This document shows, piece after piece, positions 53,101 to 61,970 of a DNA stretch of 64,000 nt. The notes beneath the pieces were generated by a model. It saw only the letters and a list, made by a program, of their open reading frames with translations, ran no database searches and was not told where the DNA came from. The stretch is from JABSSA01 sp039960995 (lineage in GTDB: Bacteria > Pseudomonadota > Alphaproteobacteria > Rhodobacterales > Rhodobacteraceae), in contig JBDVKF010000076.1 in the NCBI GenBank assembly GCA_039960995.1, positions 248,001-312,000 of the forward strand, written 5' to 3'. Positions within the stretch are counted from its first letter, which is position 1; each line of letters opens with the position of its first letter. The translations under genes were made by a program, and so were the position numbers.

Positions 53101-53550
53101 CTAGATGGGGCGCTCTGCGATAATGTCCCCACCGTCTCTATGTCCGACCTCTTTGAAGCCAAATTTAGCATAAAGCTTCCTCGCTACGGTGTTTCCAGCA
53201 TCGTAGTAAATATCTACTAATTTGCATCGATTATGCGATCTTATTTCGTCAAGCACCAAGCTCATAGCGACTTTGCCGATCCCTTTATTTTGATGATTTC
53301 GGGCAATCATTAAGCGCCAAATTGTACATTCGTCTTCGTCAAATTCTCCGATTTCGCCAAACTGATACATTACGAAACCAACAACAGTCCCGTCCAAACA
53401 AATGGCTCTTGGATGGAACGTGTCAGACAAGGTAGACTCGGCAATAGAGAATACGTTCGAAGGCAGAATGTTCTCTTGCGACGGCTCCAGTTCAAGTTCG
53501 ATGACTTCATCGAAGTTTTCTCTGGTGATCTTCGTCAGTGTTACATTCAA
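53101..53550 (-). CDS. GNAT family N-acetyltransferase
   Basis: A 149-residue acetyltransferase: strand/helix start NVTLTKITRENFDEVIELEL, central D-E-C-T-I-W-R-L-M-I-A and the acetyl-CoA loop N-H-Q-N-K-G-I-G-K, then NTVARKLYAKFGFKEVG. It resembles the diamine/polyamine acetyltransferase branch (BltD/PaiA-like) but the substrate is not certain. TTG 53550 is chosen because a CTGGAG site lies eight bases upstream and homologues begin there; an in-frame ATG at 53631 is the alternative. Codon use and low GC set it apart from neighbours, hinting at acquisition. Confidence 0.8.
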   Translation of the reverse strand: MNVTLTKITRENFDEVIELELEPSQENILPSNVFSIAESTLSDTFHPRAICLDGTVVGFVMYQFGEIGEFDEDECTIWRLMIARNHQNKGIGKVAMSLVLDEIRSHNRCKLVDIYYDAGNTVARKLYAKFGFKEVGHRDGGDIIAERPI

Positions 53551-53958
53551 AGTTCTGCACTCCAGCTGTAGTTTGAAGATATCTGATTTCTGCAACGTTG
53601 CACACTCTGGCAAAAGGCGGACCTGTCGCAAACAACTCTCAAAGGCGGTTAGGGTCGGAATGAGCTGACGTTTTGGCCTAAAATGCGTGGCTCGGTCGGT
53701 TGAAAATATTCATAACAATATCGCCATTGCAGGCTTGAACCTTGCGAAGCCCGCTTGCGAAAAAAACTGAACTAAAGACGAATGCTGATACACACGTGAT
53801 GAGTGCGTTTTGAGCCGCCGATATTCTCCTTGTCAGGACAGACGTGCCGATGCTGTAACAATCCGCTGACTTACGGCTTGAACCCCTTGATTTACCGGAG
53901 CGGACAGCGCATGTAGTGGCGCGTCCGCGAATGGCGGGCGAGTTATGAAGGAGAGACC
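53551..53958. other. Gap upstream of infA, no gene seen
   Basis: About 400 bases (less if the GNAT gene starts at 53631). A minus-strand open frame overlaps infA and has no family features. I see no tRNA, terminator or recognisable repeat. The last part, ending GGAGAGACC before ATG 53959, is the infA leader. Confidence 0.5.
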
Positions 53959-54177
53959 ATGGCCAAGGAAGATACGCTCGAATTTCCCGGTGTCGTGAAG
54001 GAACTTCTGCCAAATGCGACGTTTCGGGTTGAGCTAGAGAACGGCCATGAGATCATCGCACATACGGCAGGCAAGATGCGCAAAAACCGCATCCGTGTTC
54101 TTGCAGGCGACCGGGTACAGGTGGAAATGACACCTTATGATTTGACCAAGGGTCGGATCAATTACCGCTTCAAATAA
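53959..54177 (+). CDS. infA: Translation initiation factor IF-1
   Basis: IF-1 blocks the ribosomal A site during initiation. The 72-residue product is a canonical S1/OB-fold IF-1: AKEDTLEFPGVVKELLPNAT, then F-R-V-E-L-E-N-G-H, KMRKNRIRVLAGDRV and the terminal MTPYDLTKGRINYRFK. AAGGAGAG ribosome site. The maf gene starts one base after its stop, so infA, maf, the RNase gene and yacG form one tight operon. Confidence 0.98.
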   Translation: MAKEDTLEFPGVVKELLPNATFRVELENGHEIIAHTAGKMRKNRIRVLAGDRVQVEMTPYDLTKGRINYRFK

Positions 54178-54178
54178 C

Positions 54179-54757
54179 GTGGGAAGGCCTGTGCTCGTGC
54201 TGGGTTCGGGCAGTCCTAGACGTCTGGAATTGTTGGCTCAGCTTGGGCTAACACCAGATGTGATCCGCCCCCCCAACATCGATGAAACGCCGCTTACCGC
54301 CGAATTGCCGCGCCCATATTGTGCGCGAATGGCCCGCGAAAAAGCGCAGGCTGTGAAGGCCAACCCTGACGAAGTCGTTCTGTGCGCAGACACGACCGTC
54401 GCAGTTGGGCGGCGTATTTTGGGCAAACCCGAGGATGCGACAGAAGCGGCGCAATTTTTGCGATTGATGTCTGGACGTCGTCACCGGGTCATAACGGCCA
54501 TTGCCGTGCGCAAAGGCGGCAAGATCTGGGAGCGCGAAGTTGTCAGTCAGGTTAAAATGAAAACTCTGAGCGACAGCGAAATTGCGGGTTACGTTGCGAC
54601 GAATGATTGGCAGGGCAAGGCCGGTGGATATGGCATTCAAGGACCGGCCGGTGCTTTGATTCCATGGATATCAGGCAGTTTCACCGCAATTGTTGGTCTG
54701 CCACTTTCTGAAACAGCCCTTCTGCTTCAGGCAGCAGGTGTAGAGGTTTGGACATGA
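54179..54757 (+). CDS. maf: Maf family nucleotide pyrophosphatase
   Basis: Maf proteins are nucleoside triphosphate pyrophosphatases that clear dTTP/UTP or modified nucleotides. The 192-residue product has LGSGSPRRLELLAQ (the S-x-S-P-R-R motif), DETPLTAELPRPYCARMAREKA, the metal/catalytic VLCADTTVA, LMSGRRHRVITAI and W-Q-G-K-A-G-G-Y-G-I-Q-G. GTG 54179 is the likely start, with a possible later GTG near 54191 that has a closer GGAAGG site. It overlaps the RNase E/G gene by four bases (ATGA). Confidence 0.93.
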   Translation: MGRPVLVLGSGSPRRLELLAQLGLTPDVIRPPNIDETPLTAELPRPYCARMAREKAQAVKANPDEVVLCADTTVAVGRRILGKPEDATEAAQFLRLMSGRRHRVITAIAVRKGGKIWEREVVSQVKMKTLSDSEIAGYVATNDWQGKAGGYGIQGPAGALIPWISGSFTAIVGLPLSETALLLQAAGVEVWT

Positions 54758-55767
54758 AGGGTCGCGAAGCCATTTTGGGCGAATATGCCGGACGAGAAGC
54801 GGCAGCGTTGATCGTTGACGGGGTGCTTGATGATCTGTTGATCGACAGCGATGCACCAAGCCTGGGCACAATTTATCGCGCACGTGCTGTGCGACCGGTC
54901 AAAGGGCAGGGCGGGATGTTTCTGGACACGCCTGATGGGTCTGCGTTTCTGCGTGGATCAAAAGGTTTGTCCAACGGCGACATGCTGTTGGTTCAAGTTT
55001 CGGGGATCGCGGAACCCGGTAAAGCGATCCCCGTGACGTCAAAAATTCTGTTCAAAAGCCGCTATTCGATCGTGACGCCAGATGCACCGGGGACAAATTT
55101 GTCCCGCAGCATCCGAGAAGACGAAGACCGCATTCGGATATTAAGCGCTGCGGATACGGAAAACGCAGCTGAAACAAGCCATGGCATAATCCTACGCACG
55201 CAATGTCAGGCCGCCAGCAATGACGAAATCGCCGATGACGTGGATGCCATGTTGGCCGTGTGTGATCAGGTCTTAAGTGATGTTGGAACCGAGGTTGAAA
55301 AGCTGTTGGATGGTGATGGTCCGCATGAACTTGCGTGGCGCGATTGGATCACGGACGCGGTGCGTCACGGAGATCTTGACGATCACGTAGATGTCGCGCG
55401 CGATACTTGGGTGTGTTTACCCGCCGGTGCGGGCATGTATATCGAACCGACACGGGCATTGGTCGCGGTGGATATCAACACCGGTTCCGACACATCCTTG
55501 GCCGCAGGGTTGAAGGCGAATATCGCTGCAATGCGCGCGTTGCCAAGTGCCCTGCGTATCAAAGGGCTTGCCGGTCAAGTCGTCATTGATACAGCCCCAT
55601 CTTCAAAGAAGGACCGTAAAGTGATCGAAAGCGCGTTGCGGTCTGCGTTAAAAGCCGATGACGTTGAAACCTCGATTGTTGGATGGACGCCGCTTGGGCA
55701 CATTGAACTCAGCCGTAAAAGGGCACGCGCCCCCTTGGCCGCAATTGTCGGAGGGATGAGCACATGA
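54754..55767 (+). CDS. Ribonuclease E/G family protein (short form)
   Basis: A 337-residue protein of the RNase E/G family, which cleaves and processes RNA. The catalytic metal-site segment VAVDINTGSD and the 5'-sensor/ DNase-I-like regions are visible (NLSRSIREDEDRIR, VIDTAPSSKKDRKVIESAL). It lacks the long C-terminal scaffold of RNase E and the full S1 domain is short, so it is the compact roseobacter form that follows maf. Activity is likely, targets unknown. ATG 54754 overlaps maf (ATGA); a TTG at 54748 is possible. Its stop overlaps the yacG ATG by four bases. Confidence 0.9.
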   Translation: MKGREAILGEYAGREAAALIVDGVLDDLLIDSDAPSLGTIYRARAVRPVKGQGGMFLDTPDGSAFLRGSKGLSNGDMLLVQVSGIAEPGKAIPVTSKILFKSRYSIVTPDAPGTNLSRSIREDEDRIRILSAADTENAAETSHGIILRTQCQAASNDEIADDVDAMLAVCDQVLSDVGTEVEKLLDGDGPHELAWRDWITDAVRHGDLDDHVDVARDTWVCLPAGAGMYIEPTRALVAVDINTGSDTSLAAGLKANIAAMRALPSALRIKGLAGQVVIDTAPSSKKDRKVIESALRSALKADDVETSIVGWTPLGHIELSRKRARAPLAAIVGGMST

Positions 55768-55958
55768 AATGTCCCGTGTGTAACTCAGATGTAGATCAAA
55801 AGTATCGCCCGTTTTGTTCGCGCCGCTGCGCAGACATAGATTTGGCGAAATGGATGAACGGTGGTTACGCAATTCCGTCCCAAGATCCTGATGATATCGA
55901 AGCTGCGCTTGATGCTATGGCAAGTGAGCCGACAGATCACGAACCCAAGCCACATTAG
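55764..55958 (+). CDS. yacG: DNA gyrase inhibitor YacG
   Basis: A 64-residue zinc protein with C-P-V-C and C-S-R-R-C ligands (C3, C6, C18, C22), then the D-L-A-K-W-M-N-G-G-Y motif. YacG binds GyrB and blocks its ATPase, at least in E. coli. Length typical. Start overlaps the RNase gene stop (ATGA). It ends the infA operon; the hpaH stop converges nine bases away. Confidence 0.95.
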   Translation: MKCPVCNSDVDQKYRPFCSRRCADIDLAKWMNGGYAIPSQDPDDIEAALDAMASEPTDHEPKPH

Positions 55959-55967
55959 GCGTGTTAT

Positions 55968-56768
55968 TCAGTCGAAAGATACGGCGACTTGGCCAAAGGA
56001 TCCGAAATCGGCTTTGATATATGTGCCTGACGGGCATTCAATTGGGCGAATGAAGCTACCGGATAATATGACCTGTCCCGGCTCAATGCTTTGACCGTAT
56101 TGGGCCATGCGGCGCGCGAGCCAGACAACACTTTCAACAGGATCATTTAGAACGCCCGCACCCAGACCGGTTTCCTCAATCCCATCGTTGCGGAAGGTTA
56201 GTGCACCAACCCAACGCAGATCGAACGTGTCTGGCGGGTGACGTTGTTGCCCCAACACGATCCCTGCATTGGCTGCATTGTCGCTGATTGTGTCAAACAC
56301 ATTGCGCGGTGTTTTAGTCTCAGGGTCCATACGTTTGATACGTGTGTCCAGAATCTCGATCGACGGGGCCACATAGTCGGTTGCGTTCAAAACATCATCG
56401 CGCGTGACATCGGACCCAGCCACAGCAGATTTCATGACAAACGCTATCTCCGCTTCTATCCGAGGCTGGATAAACCGGTCCTCAGGGATGCACGACCCGC
56501 TGTCGATCACCATGTCATCGAACAGTATCCCGCTGTCGGGAATGTCGATGTTCAACGCACTTTGCATGGCCTTTGATGTCAGACCAATTTTCCAACCGAC
56601 CACTTTGCGCCCTTGTGCAATCTTTTGTTTTAAAATGGCGTTTTGAATGGCATAGGCGTCGGCCATGTTTATGTCCGGGTAACGCAAGGAAAGCAGCCCG
56701 ATTTGAACGCCCGTTGCTTCGGCATTCAGTAAATCGGCGGCAACGCGGACGTGGTCGTCGGGTGTCAT
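55968..56768 (-). CDS. hpaH: 2-oxohept-4-ene-1,7-dioate hydratase
   Basis: HpaH hydrates 2-oxohept-4-ene-1,7-dioate to 4-hydroxy-2-oxoheptane-1,7-dioate, late in homoprotocatechuate meta-cleavage. The 266-residue product belongs to the hydratase/decarboxylase family: Y-A-I-Q, W-K-I-G-L-T-S-K-A-M-Q, the metal E-x-E (IEAEIAFVM) and the G-S-F-I-R-P. It overlaps the upstream FAH-family gene by four bases. The aldolase HpaI that follows in the pathway is not in the window. Confidence 0.93.
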   Translation of the reverse strand: MTPDDHVRVAADLLNAEATGVQIGLLSLRYPDINMADAYAIQNAILKQKIAQGRKVVGWKIGLTSKAMQSALNIDIPDSGILFDDMVIDSGSCIPEDRFIQPRIEAEIAFVMKSAVAGSDVTRDDVLNATDYVAPSIEILDTRIKRMDPETKTPRNVFDTISDNAANAGIVLGQQRHPPDTFDLRWVGALTFRNDGIEETGLGAGVLNDPVESVVWLARRMAQYGQSIEPGQVILSGSFIRPIECPSGTYIKADFGSFGQVAVSFD

Positions 56769-57619
56769 AGAACTTCATCCTCGACACCATTTCGTAGAGT
56801 TCCGATGCCCTCAACCTCGACTTCGACCACATCGCCGGGTTTTAAATACCGCGGTGGATCAAACCGTGCACCTGCGCCGGTTGGCGTGCCAGTTACGATG
56901 ATATCGCCCGGATTAAGGGTCATGAATGTCGAGATGTATTCGATCTCTTGCCGGATCGGGAACGTCATACGGCTTAGGGTATCGTCCTGTCGGATCTCGC
57001 CGTTGACGCGGGTGACAATGCGGGTATCGTCCAGTTGCGCCGGGTGGGTAAAGGGCACCAGCCACGGGCCCATCGCGCCGGATTTGTCCCAGTTCTTGCC
57101 TTGGGTGACATTGAACTTTGCGTGTCTGACCCAATCGCGAATTGTCCCTTCGTTGCACAAAGTAAGGGCAGCGATATGGTCATAAGCGTCGTCACGATGA
57201 ATGCGTCGCCCTTGTTTACCGATTACGATTGCCACTTCACCTTCGTAATCAAGTGTATGGTTTTCAGGTGGGCGGACCAGGTTGCGTCCATGTCCGGTAA
57301 ATCCGGACGCAAAGCGAGGAAACAGGGACATGTATTTGGGCGCATCGCTGCCGTCTTTGTATTCGGCGTTGCGATCAGGAAAATTCACGCCGACGCATAA
57401 AATCCGAGCCGCTTCCGGCAGCACCATTTCGTATTCAAATTCGGTGTGCGTCACTGTCTTGCCCACAGCGAGCTTTTCAAGCTGACCCAGTGCACCTGCG
57501 CGGATCACATCCAACAAGCTCGCCCATTGTGAGCAGTGATCATTCAACGCGATCATGCCAGAGTCAGTCACTGCGCCAAAATAGGTCTGCCCGTTTGCGC
57601 TGTAAGTCGCGTATTTCAT
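56765..57619 (-). CDS. Fumarylacetoacetate hydrolase family protein (HpaG-like)
   Basis: A 284-residue FAH-fold enzyme. The metal Glu residues lie in DYEGEVAIVIGKQGR and the substrate segment NEGTIRDWV; the close is V-T-G-T-P-T-G-A-G. Position between the ring-cleavage genes and hpaH suggests the isomerase/decarboxylase step on the meta-cleavage product. In E. coli HpaG is a fusion of two such domains; here there is one, so the second activity must come from another protein or the one domain does it all. ATG 57619 overlaps the decarboxylase gene by four bases. Confidence 0.88.
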   Translation of the reverse strand: MKYATYSANGQTYFGAVTDSGMIALNDHCSQWASLLDVIRAGALGQLEKLAVGKTVTHTEFEYEMVLPEAARILCVGVNFPDRNAEYKDGSDAPKYMSLFPRFASGFTGHGRNLVRPPENHTLDYEGEVAIVIGKQGRRIHRDDAYDHIAALTLCNEGTIRDWVRHAKFNVTQGKNWDKSGAMGPWLVPFTHPAQLDDTRIVTRVNGEIRQDDTLSRMTFPIRQEIEYISTFMTLNPGDIIVTGTPTGAGARFDPPRYLKPGDVVEVEVEGIGTLRNGVEDEVL

Positions 57620-59013
57620 GATATCTTTTTCCACACATCCTGAATGACATCTGCGGCCATGATGACATCGTCGCGTGTTGTGTCGAATTGCCCAACTGAA
57701 AACCGAATGATCTTGCGCCCTAGAAATGACCCTTGGGTCAGGTAAATGCGACCGTCATCATTCAAGGCATCGACCAGCTTTTGCTGGTCCTCATCGCTCC
57801 CGGGGCAGCGAAAAGAAAACAGGCTTAGGATTGGGTCAGTCACAATTTCAAAACCATCAATGGCACGTATCGTTTCACACAGCTCGTTGGCCCATGAAAC
57901 ATGGTTGCGAATGCGTTCTCGCAACCCTTCCAAGCCATAGGATCGGATCAAGAACCAAATTTTCAACGCTCGGAATCGTCGACCCAAGGGAATGGTCCAT
58001 TCCGAGAAATTGGTAACGGCGTTCCCAGATGTTTTCAGGTATTCGGGTTCGATCTTTAAAGTGTTCAGCTGGGCAGTGGGGTCGGCAAGGAATTGGACAG
58101 AACAGTCAAACTGCGCGCCCAACCATTTGTGTGGATTGGAAACGATGCTGTCAAAACCAGCCACATCTGCCCAGAAATCATCGCGGAATTCGGGACAGAT
58201 CATGGCCGAGCCAGCCCATGCCGCATCTAAATGCGTATACAGGTCTTCGTCTTTTGCGACTTGCAGCACTGGGCCGAGATTATCAGATGCACCGATGCCT
58301 GTGCCGCCTGTGATCCCAATAATACCAGCAGGAATATGACCCTCAGCGCGATCCGTTGCGATGGCTCGGCGCAACGCTGTGACGTCAATGGAATGCCGAT
58401 CCCCTTTGGTTTGGATTTTGACCAAATTGGCTTGGCCGATGCCTGCAACCCAACATGCACGGTCAATCGATGAATGCACCTGATCTGAACAATAAATCCT
58501 CAGATTGCCCTTGTTATTCAATCCGTCAGCATTGCCTGAAAATCCTGTTGCGCGTTCTCGCATGGTCAACACGGCCGAAAGGGTGGCCGATGATGCGCTG
58601 TCTTGAATGACACCTGTGTAACGGGCGGGCAAGCCGAGTGCTGTGCGCAACCAATCGACCATAACTTGTTCGACTTCAGTGGCGGCCGGAGACGTTTGCC
58701 ACAACATGCATTGGGCCGCGATTGTGGTCACAAGCATCTCAGCCAACATGGAAGGGGGCGCGGCATTTGCTGGGAAATAGGCGAAAAACCTCGGATGCTG
58801 CCAATGGGTCATTCCCGGCATCACGATGCGTTCGAAATCCGCCATGATTGCATCCATCGCTTCGCCGGTTTCCGGCGGCGTGGCGGGCAGCAATGCTGTG
58901 ATATCACCGGGTTGGGTTTGCGCGCGAACCGGTCTGTCAGCTAGTGTCTTGTGATAATCAGCGGCCCACTTTGAGATATGTTTGCCCCAATGTTCAAATT
59001 CGTCCCAATTCAT
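57616..59013 (-). CDS. Pyridoxal-dependent aromatic amino acid decarboxylase
   Basis: A 465-residue group-II PLP decarboxylase. The PLP Lys is in S-N-P-H-K-W, the Asp/His of the cofactor site in H-L-D-A-A-W-A-G, and the N-terminus HPRFFAYFPANAAPPSMLAEML is typical of aromatic-L-amino-acid decarboxylases (DOPA, tyrosine, tryptophan). Inside an operon for homoprotocatechuate breakdown it would make a 3,4-dihydroxyphenyl or tyramine-type amine that an amine oxidase could turn into the pathway substrate (inference). ATG 59013 is chosen because homologues start NWDEF. Confidence 0.9.
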   Translation of the reverse strand: MNWDEFEHWGKHISKWAADYHKTLADRPVRAQTQPGDITALLPATPPETGEAMDAIMADFERIVMPGMTHWQHPRFFAYFPANAAPPSMLAEMLVTTIAAQCMLWQTSPAATEVEQVMVDWLRTALGLPARYTGVIQDSASSATLSAVLTMRERATGFSGNADGLNNKGNLRIYCSDQVHSSIDRACWVAGIGQANLVKIQTKGDRHSIDVTALRRAIATDRAEGHIPAGIIGITGGTGIGASDNLGPVLQVAKDEDLYTHLDAAWAGSAMICPEFRDDFWADVAGFDSIVSNPHKWLGAQFDCSVQFLADPTAQLNTLKIEPEYLKTSGNAVTNFSEWTIPLGRRFRALKIWFLIRSYGLEGLRERIRNHVSWANELCETIRAIDGFEIVTDPILSLFSFRCPGSDEDQQKLVDALNDDGRIYLTQGSFLGRKIIRFSVGQFDTTRDDVIMAADVIQDVWKKIS

Positions 59014-59056
59014 TGGATTGCCTTGCATTTGTTACGAATGATGTCAGCGCAATAGG

Positions 59057-60040
59057 TCATGGGGCGATGATTGGGCTGGCGGACATGTTTGACGCTTTGA
59101 TTTCGACATCTACAAATGAAGTTCCGTGTTCGAACCAACTTTTGGGGGCCGGGGCGCCCCACAAGGTTTGCCGCTGTGGGTCTTTTAAGTCCCATTTGAT
59201 CGGCTCGTGGTCCGGATCCAACGTTTGGTAATCCGAACAGTAAATTTCGATCCGATGACCATCCGGGTCCAGAATGTACAAAAAGAACGCGTTTGATATG
59301 CCATGTCGCCCGGGTCCGCGTTCAATGTTGGACACATACCCAGTCGTCGCCATCAGATCGAGCAGATCAATGATGTTCATCGGCGTCGGCACCCAATAGG
59401 CAACGTGATGCATGCGAGGGCCAGTTCCGTTGGTGAACGCAATATCGTGCACGCCGCCCTTACGCTGCATCCAAGCAGCCCATAATTTTTCGCTCGCGGC
59501 GTCTTCGGTGTATTCCGTTACGCGGAATCCAAAGTCGTTGTAAAAGGCAACCGATGCATCAACATCACTGGAAAAACAGTTGAAATGGTCGATCCTCAAA
59601 GGTTTGACCCCGCGATAAAGCGCATATTCTTGATGGATCGAAACCAGTCTGTCCATCTTGTGGTAAAACTCAAGCGGAATGCCCGAATTATCAGAGGTCA
59701 GCAGTGTGCGTCCCTGAAATGGGCGGTCGACCCACGATGTCGGACGACCCTTTGATTGGAAATAAACGTCAGCTTTGCCCAAGTCTTCATCGTCAAACGT
59801 TTTGAACCCCAACACCTCAACGGTCCCGGGCGCGTCGGAGCGTTGTAAAATCACGCTATGATGTCCGCGTTCTTCCATCGCGCGCAGATAGACGTGATCG
59901 CGCGTTTCGTCAGAGATTTGGAAGCCTAGAATATCCGTATAAAACGTTTTGGAGGCCACCAAATCTTTGACGTTTAGACACACATGCGACAGGCGGATCG
60001 TGTTGAAATCCGGATAGAGATTGGGGGCAGGAACTGACAT
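59057..60040 (-). CDS. hpaD: 3,4-dihydroxyphenylacetate 2,3-dioxygenase (homoprotocatechuate dioxygenase)
   Basis: HpaD opens the ring of homoprotocatechuate with molecular oxygen and Fe(II) (or Mn). The 327-residue product is a two-domain type I extradiol dioxygenase. The metal ligands are H152 (RIDHFNCF), H211 or H212 (RMHHVAYW) and E265 (DGHRIEIY), spaced as in known homoprotocatechuate dioxygenases. Third gene of the operon, 12 bases after hpaE. It is the key enzyme for naming the whole cluster. Confidence 0.94.
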   Translation of the reverse strand: MSVPAPNLYPDFNTIRLSHVCLNVKDLVASKTFYTDILGFQISDETRDHVYLRAMEERGHHSVILQRSDAPGTVEVLGFKTFDDEDLGKADVYFQSKGRPTSWVDRPFQGRTLLTSDNSGIPLEFYHKMDRLVSIHQEYALYRGVKPLRIDHFNCFSSDVDASVAFYNDFGFRVTEYTEDAASEKLWAAWMQRKGGVHDIAFTNGTGPRMHHVAYWVPTPMNIIDLLDLMATTGYVSNIERGPGRHGISNAFFLYILDPDGHRIEIYCSDYQTLDPDHEPIKWDLKDPQRQTLWGAPAPKSWFEHGTSFVDVEIKASNMSASPIIAP

Positions 60041-60052
60041 CTGATCACCTCC

Positions 60053-61564
60053 TTAAAGGGCACCAAGGCGTGAAATTTTATGATTCCCGGTGGCAAATCC
60101 GACATGCTTTTGTTCCATATAGAATTCAAATGACCAATCGCCGCCATCCCGACCAATTCCGCTGTTTTTGACCCCTCCGAAGGGTGTCGGGAGATGGCGT
60201 ACATTCTCTGAATTCACCCAGATCATGCCGGCCTCAAGTTTGTCCGTAAACCGGAGTGCTCGGGTCAGATCGCTGGTCCAGACATACCCGGTCAGACCAT
60301 ATTCGGTGTCATTCGCAATTTGCAACGCGACTTGTTCCGTTGAAAACGGAATGGATGTCAGGACTGGCCCAAAGATTTCCTCGCGTGCGATGCGCATTTG
60401 ATTTGTGGCATTTGTAAAAAGGGTGGGGCGTACGAAAAGGCCTGGTCCATCGACGCGAACACCCCCGGCTGCGATTGTTGCGCCGTCCTCTTTGGCAATG
60501 TCAAAGTAGCCCGTCACCTTGTCGAAATGGTCCTGAGTGACAAGTGGGCCAATCTCTGTCGTGGGATCCAAAGGATGCCCGACTTTGATGCTGTTCACCC
60601 GCTCAATCAACTTGGTTTCAAATTCCGCTTGGATGCTGTCGTGGATCAAAAGCCTTGAAGACGAGGTGCAGCGTTCACCATTGATCGAGTAGATCATGAA
60701 AATCACCGCATCTAACGCGCGGTCGATGTCTGCGTCATCAAACACGATGACCGGGTTTTTTCCCCCCAATTCCAGATGTACTCGTTTTAGAGTATCCGCG
60801 CCCTGTTTGATGATGTTGCTGCCGGTGCGACTTTCACCAACAAATGCGATAGCTTTTATCGCGGGATGTTCCGTCAACGCTTTGCCAGCCTCTTCGCCAA
60901 ACCCATTCACCGTATTCAATACCCCGGCAGGAAGGCCGGCTTCTTCTGCGATCTCGACCAAAAGTCTAGCGGTCAAAGGCGATGCTTCTGCCGGTTTATG
61001 AACAACCGTGCACCCCGCCGCCAAAGCGGGCGCGATCTTCCAGGTCGACAACATGAACGGGGTGTTCCACGGCGTGATTACACCGACCGGGCCGATTGGG
61101 ACCCGGGTTGTGATGTTCATCAATGTCGGCGATTTAAGGTGCTGACCATCGCGCGCTTGCTCAACCTGATCTGCAAAGTATCGAAAATTCTCTGCCCCGC
61201 GCAATGCCGCCTTGGACATAAACCGCAAAGCTTGCCCCGTATCCCAACATTCACAAAGCGCGATCTCTTCTGCGCGTGCTTCGATGCCTTTAGCGATGTT
61301 GATCAAAATCTTGCGTCGTTCTTTCGCGGCCATGTCACTCCAGTCTGCAAATGCATTCGAAGCCGCTTGTGCTGCCGCATGGACGTCTGATGTGTCACTG
61401 CGTGCAACGTGACAGATCAAGCTTTGGTCCACCGGGCTTTCATTGGCGAAACTGTTCCCTGATCCGTCATGATCTTTGCCTGCAATACGATTGCGTATGC
61501 CATCCTTCTGAAATCGGGATAGGAAGCCCTGAAGCTTGTCCAAGTTTCGATCAAGCTCAGTCAT
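60053..61564 (-). CDS. hpaE: 5-carboxymethyl-2-hydroxymuconic-semialdehyde dehydrogenase
   Basis: HpaE oxidises the ring-opened semialdehyde with NAD. The 503-residue aldehyde dehydrogenase has the cofactor motif VGESRTGSNI, the catalytic Glu in LELGGKNPVIVF and Cys in N-G-E-R-C-T, and the C-terminal PFGGVKNSGIGRDGG. Homologues of HpaE often share the starting LDKLQGFLSRF. It overlaps hpaF by four bases (ATGA), tightly coupling the two. Length normal. Confidence 0.95.
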   Translation of the reverse strand: MTELDRNLDKLQGFLSRFQKDGIRNRIAGKDHDGSGNSFANESPVDQSLICHVARSDTSDVHAAAQAASNAFADWSDMAAKERRKILINIAKGIEARAEEIALCECWDTGQALRFMSKAALRGAENFRYFADQVEQARDGQHLKSPTLMNITTRVPIGPVGVITPWNTPFMLSTWKIAPALAAGCTVVHKPAEASPLTARLLVEIAEEAGLPAGVLNTVNGFGEEAGKALTEHPAIKAIAFVGESRTGSNIIKQGADTLKRVHLELGGKNPVIVFDDADIDRALDAVIFMIYSINGERCTSSSRLLIHDSIQAEFETKLIERVNSIKVGHPLDPTTEIGPLVTQDHFDKVTGYFDIAKEDGATIAAGGVRVDGPGLFVRPTLFTNATNQMRIAREEIFGPVLTSIPFSTEQVALQIANDTEYGLTGYVWTSDLTRALRFTDKLEAGMIWVNSENVRHLPTPFGGVKNSGIGRDGGDWSFEFYMEQKHVGFATGNHKISRLGAL

Positions 61565-61950
61565 TTACCTGCCTCTAAATGATCGCGGATGGTGCTGTAT
61601 TTTGGTGAAAGTGCCGCGTTGATGTCGCGCATTTCTAGCGACAAAGAGACGGGTCGCGTTGCCATCACTGGTGCAAGAAACGCGCGTGCGGCATCAAAGA
61701 CTTGTGTCGCCGCATTGGCCTTTGTCTCGTCATCGCGACCTTCACGCAACCGGATCGAAATGTCGATAAACCCGTGCTTTGGATCGCCATCCGCAATTGC
61801 ATAATGATCCACACAAATCGCGCGGACCCGGATGCCCGCCATTGGGAAAGTCGCGATCGATGCCGCCTTGCTGCGTATCACTTCGCAGAACGCTGCCATA
61901 TCAACAGAATCCGCTAGGTTCTTGGTGTATTCGATATGGAAATGGGGCAT
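61561..61950 (-). CDS. hpaF: 5-carboxymethyl-2-hydroxymuconate delta-isomerase
   Basis: HpaF isomerises 5-carboxymethyl-2-hydroxymuconate, the product of HpaE. The 129-residue protein starts Met-Pro (PHFHIEYTKNLADSVD), and the exposed Pro is the catalytic base; Arg-containing segment SIRLREGRDDETK is conserved. First gene of the hpa operon. No ribosome site is seen before the ATG, and a 14-bp palindrome ends seven bases upstream, so initiation may be leaderless. Confidence 0.92.
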   Translation of the reverse strand: MPHFHIEYTKNLADSVDMAAFCEVIRSKAASIATFPMAGIRVRAICVDHYAIADGDPKHGFIDISIRLREGRDDETKANAATQVFDAARAFLAPVMATRPVSLSLEMRDINAALSPKYSTIRDHLEAGK

Positions 61951-61956
61951 ATTTTC

Positions 61957-61970
61957 ATTAACATGTTAAT
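61957..61970. promoter_or_regulatory. 14-bp palindrome upstream of the hpa operon (likely MarR-type operator)
   Basis: ATTAACATGTTAAT is a perfect palindrome 7-20 bases before the hpaF ATG. Its TTAACATGTTAA core has the form of sites bound by MarR-family repressors, and homoprotocatechuate operons are typically controlled by the MarR protein HpaR. HpaR is not in the window, so this is a prediction. Confidence 0.7.

Noticed and set aside
52942..53220. 92-codon plus-strand frame in the AT-rich gap
   Set aside because: Half of it is antisense to the GNAT gene and it resembles nothing known.
53860..53910. Possible tRNA 3' end or attachment site near the infA leader (CTTGAACCCCTTG)
   Set aside because: No cloverleaf can be drawn and no integrase or repeat copy is present.
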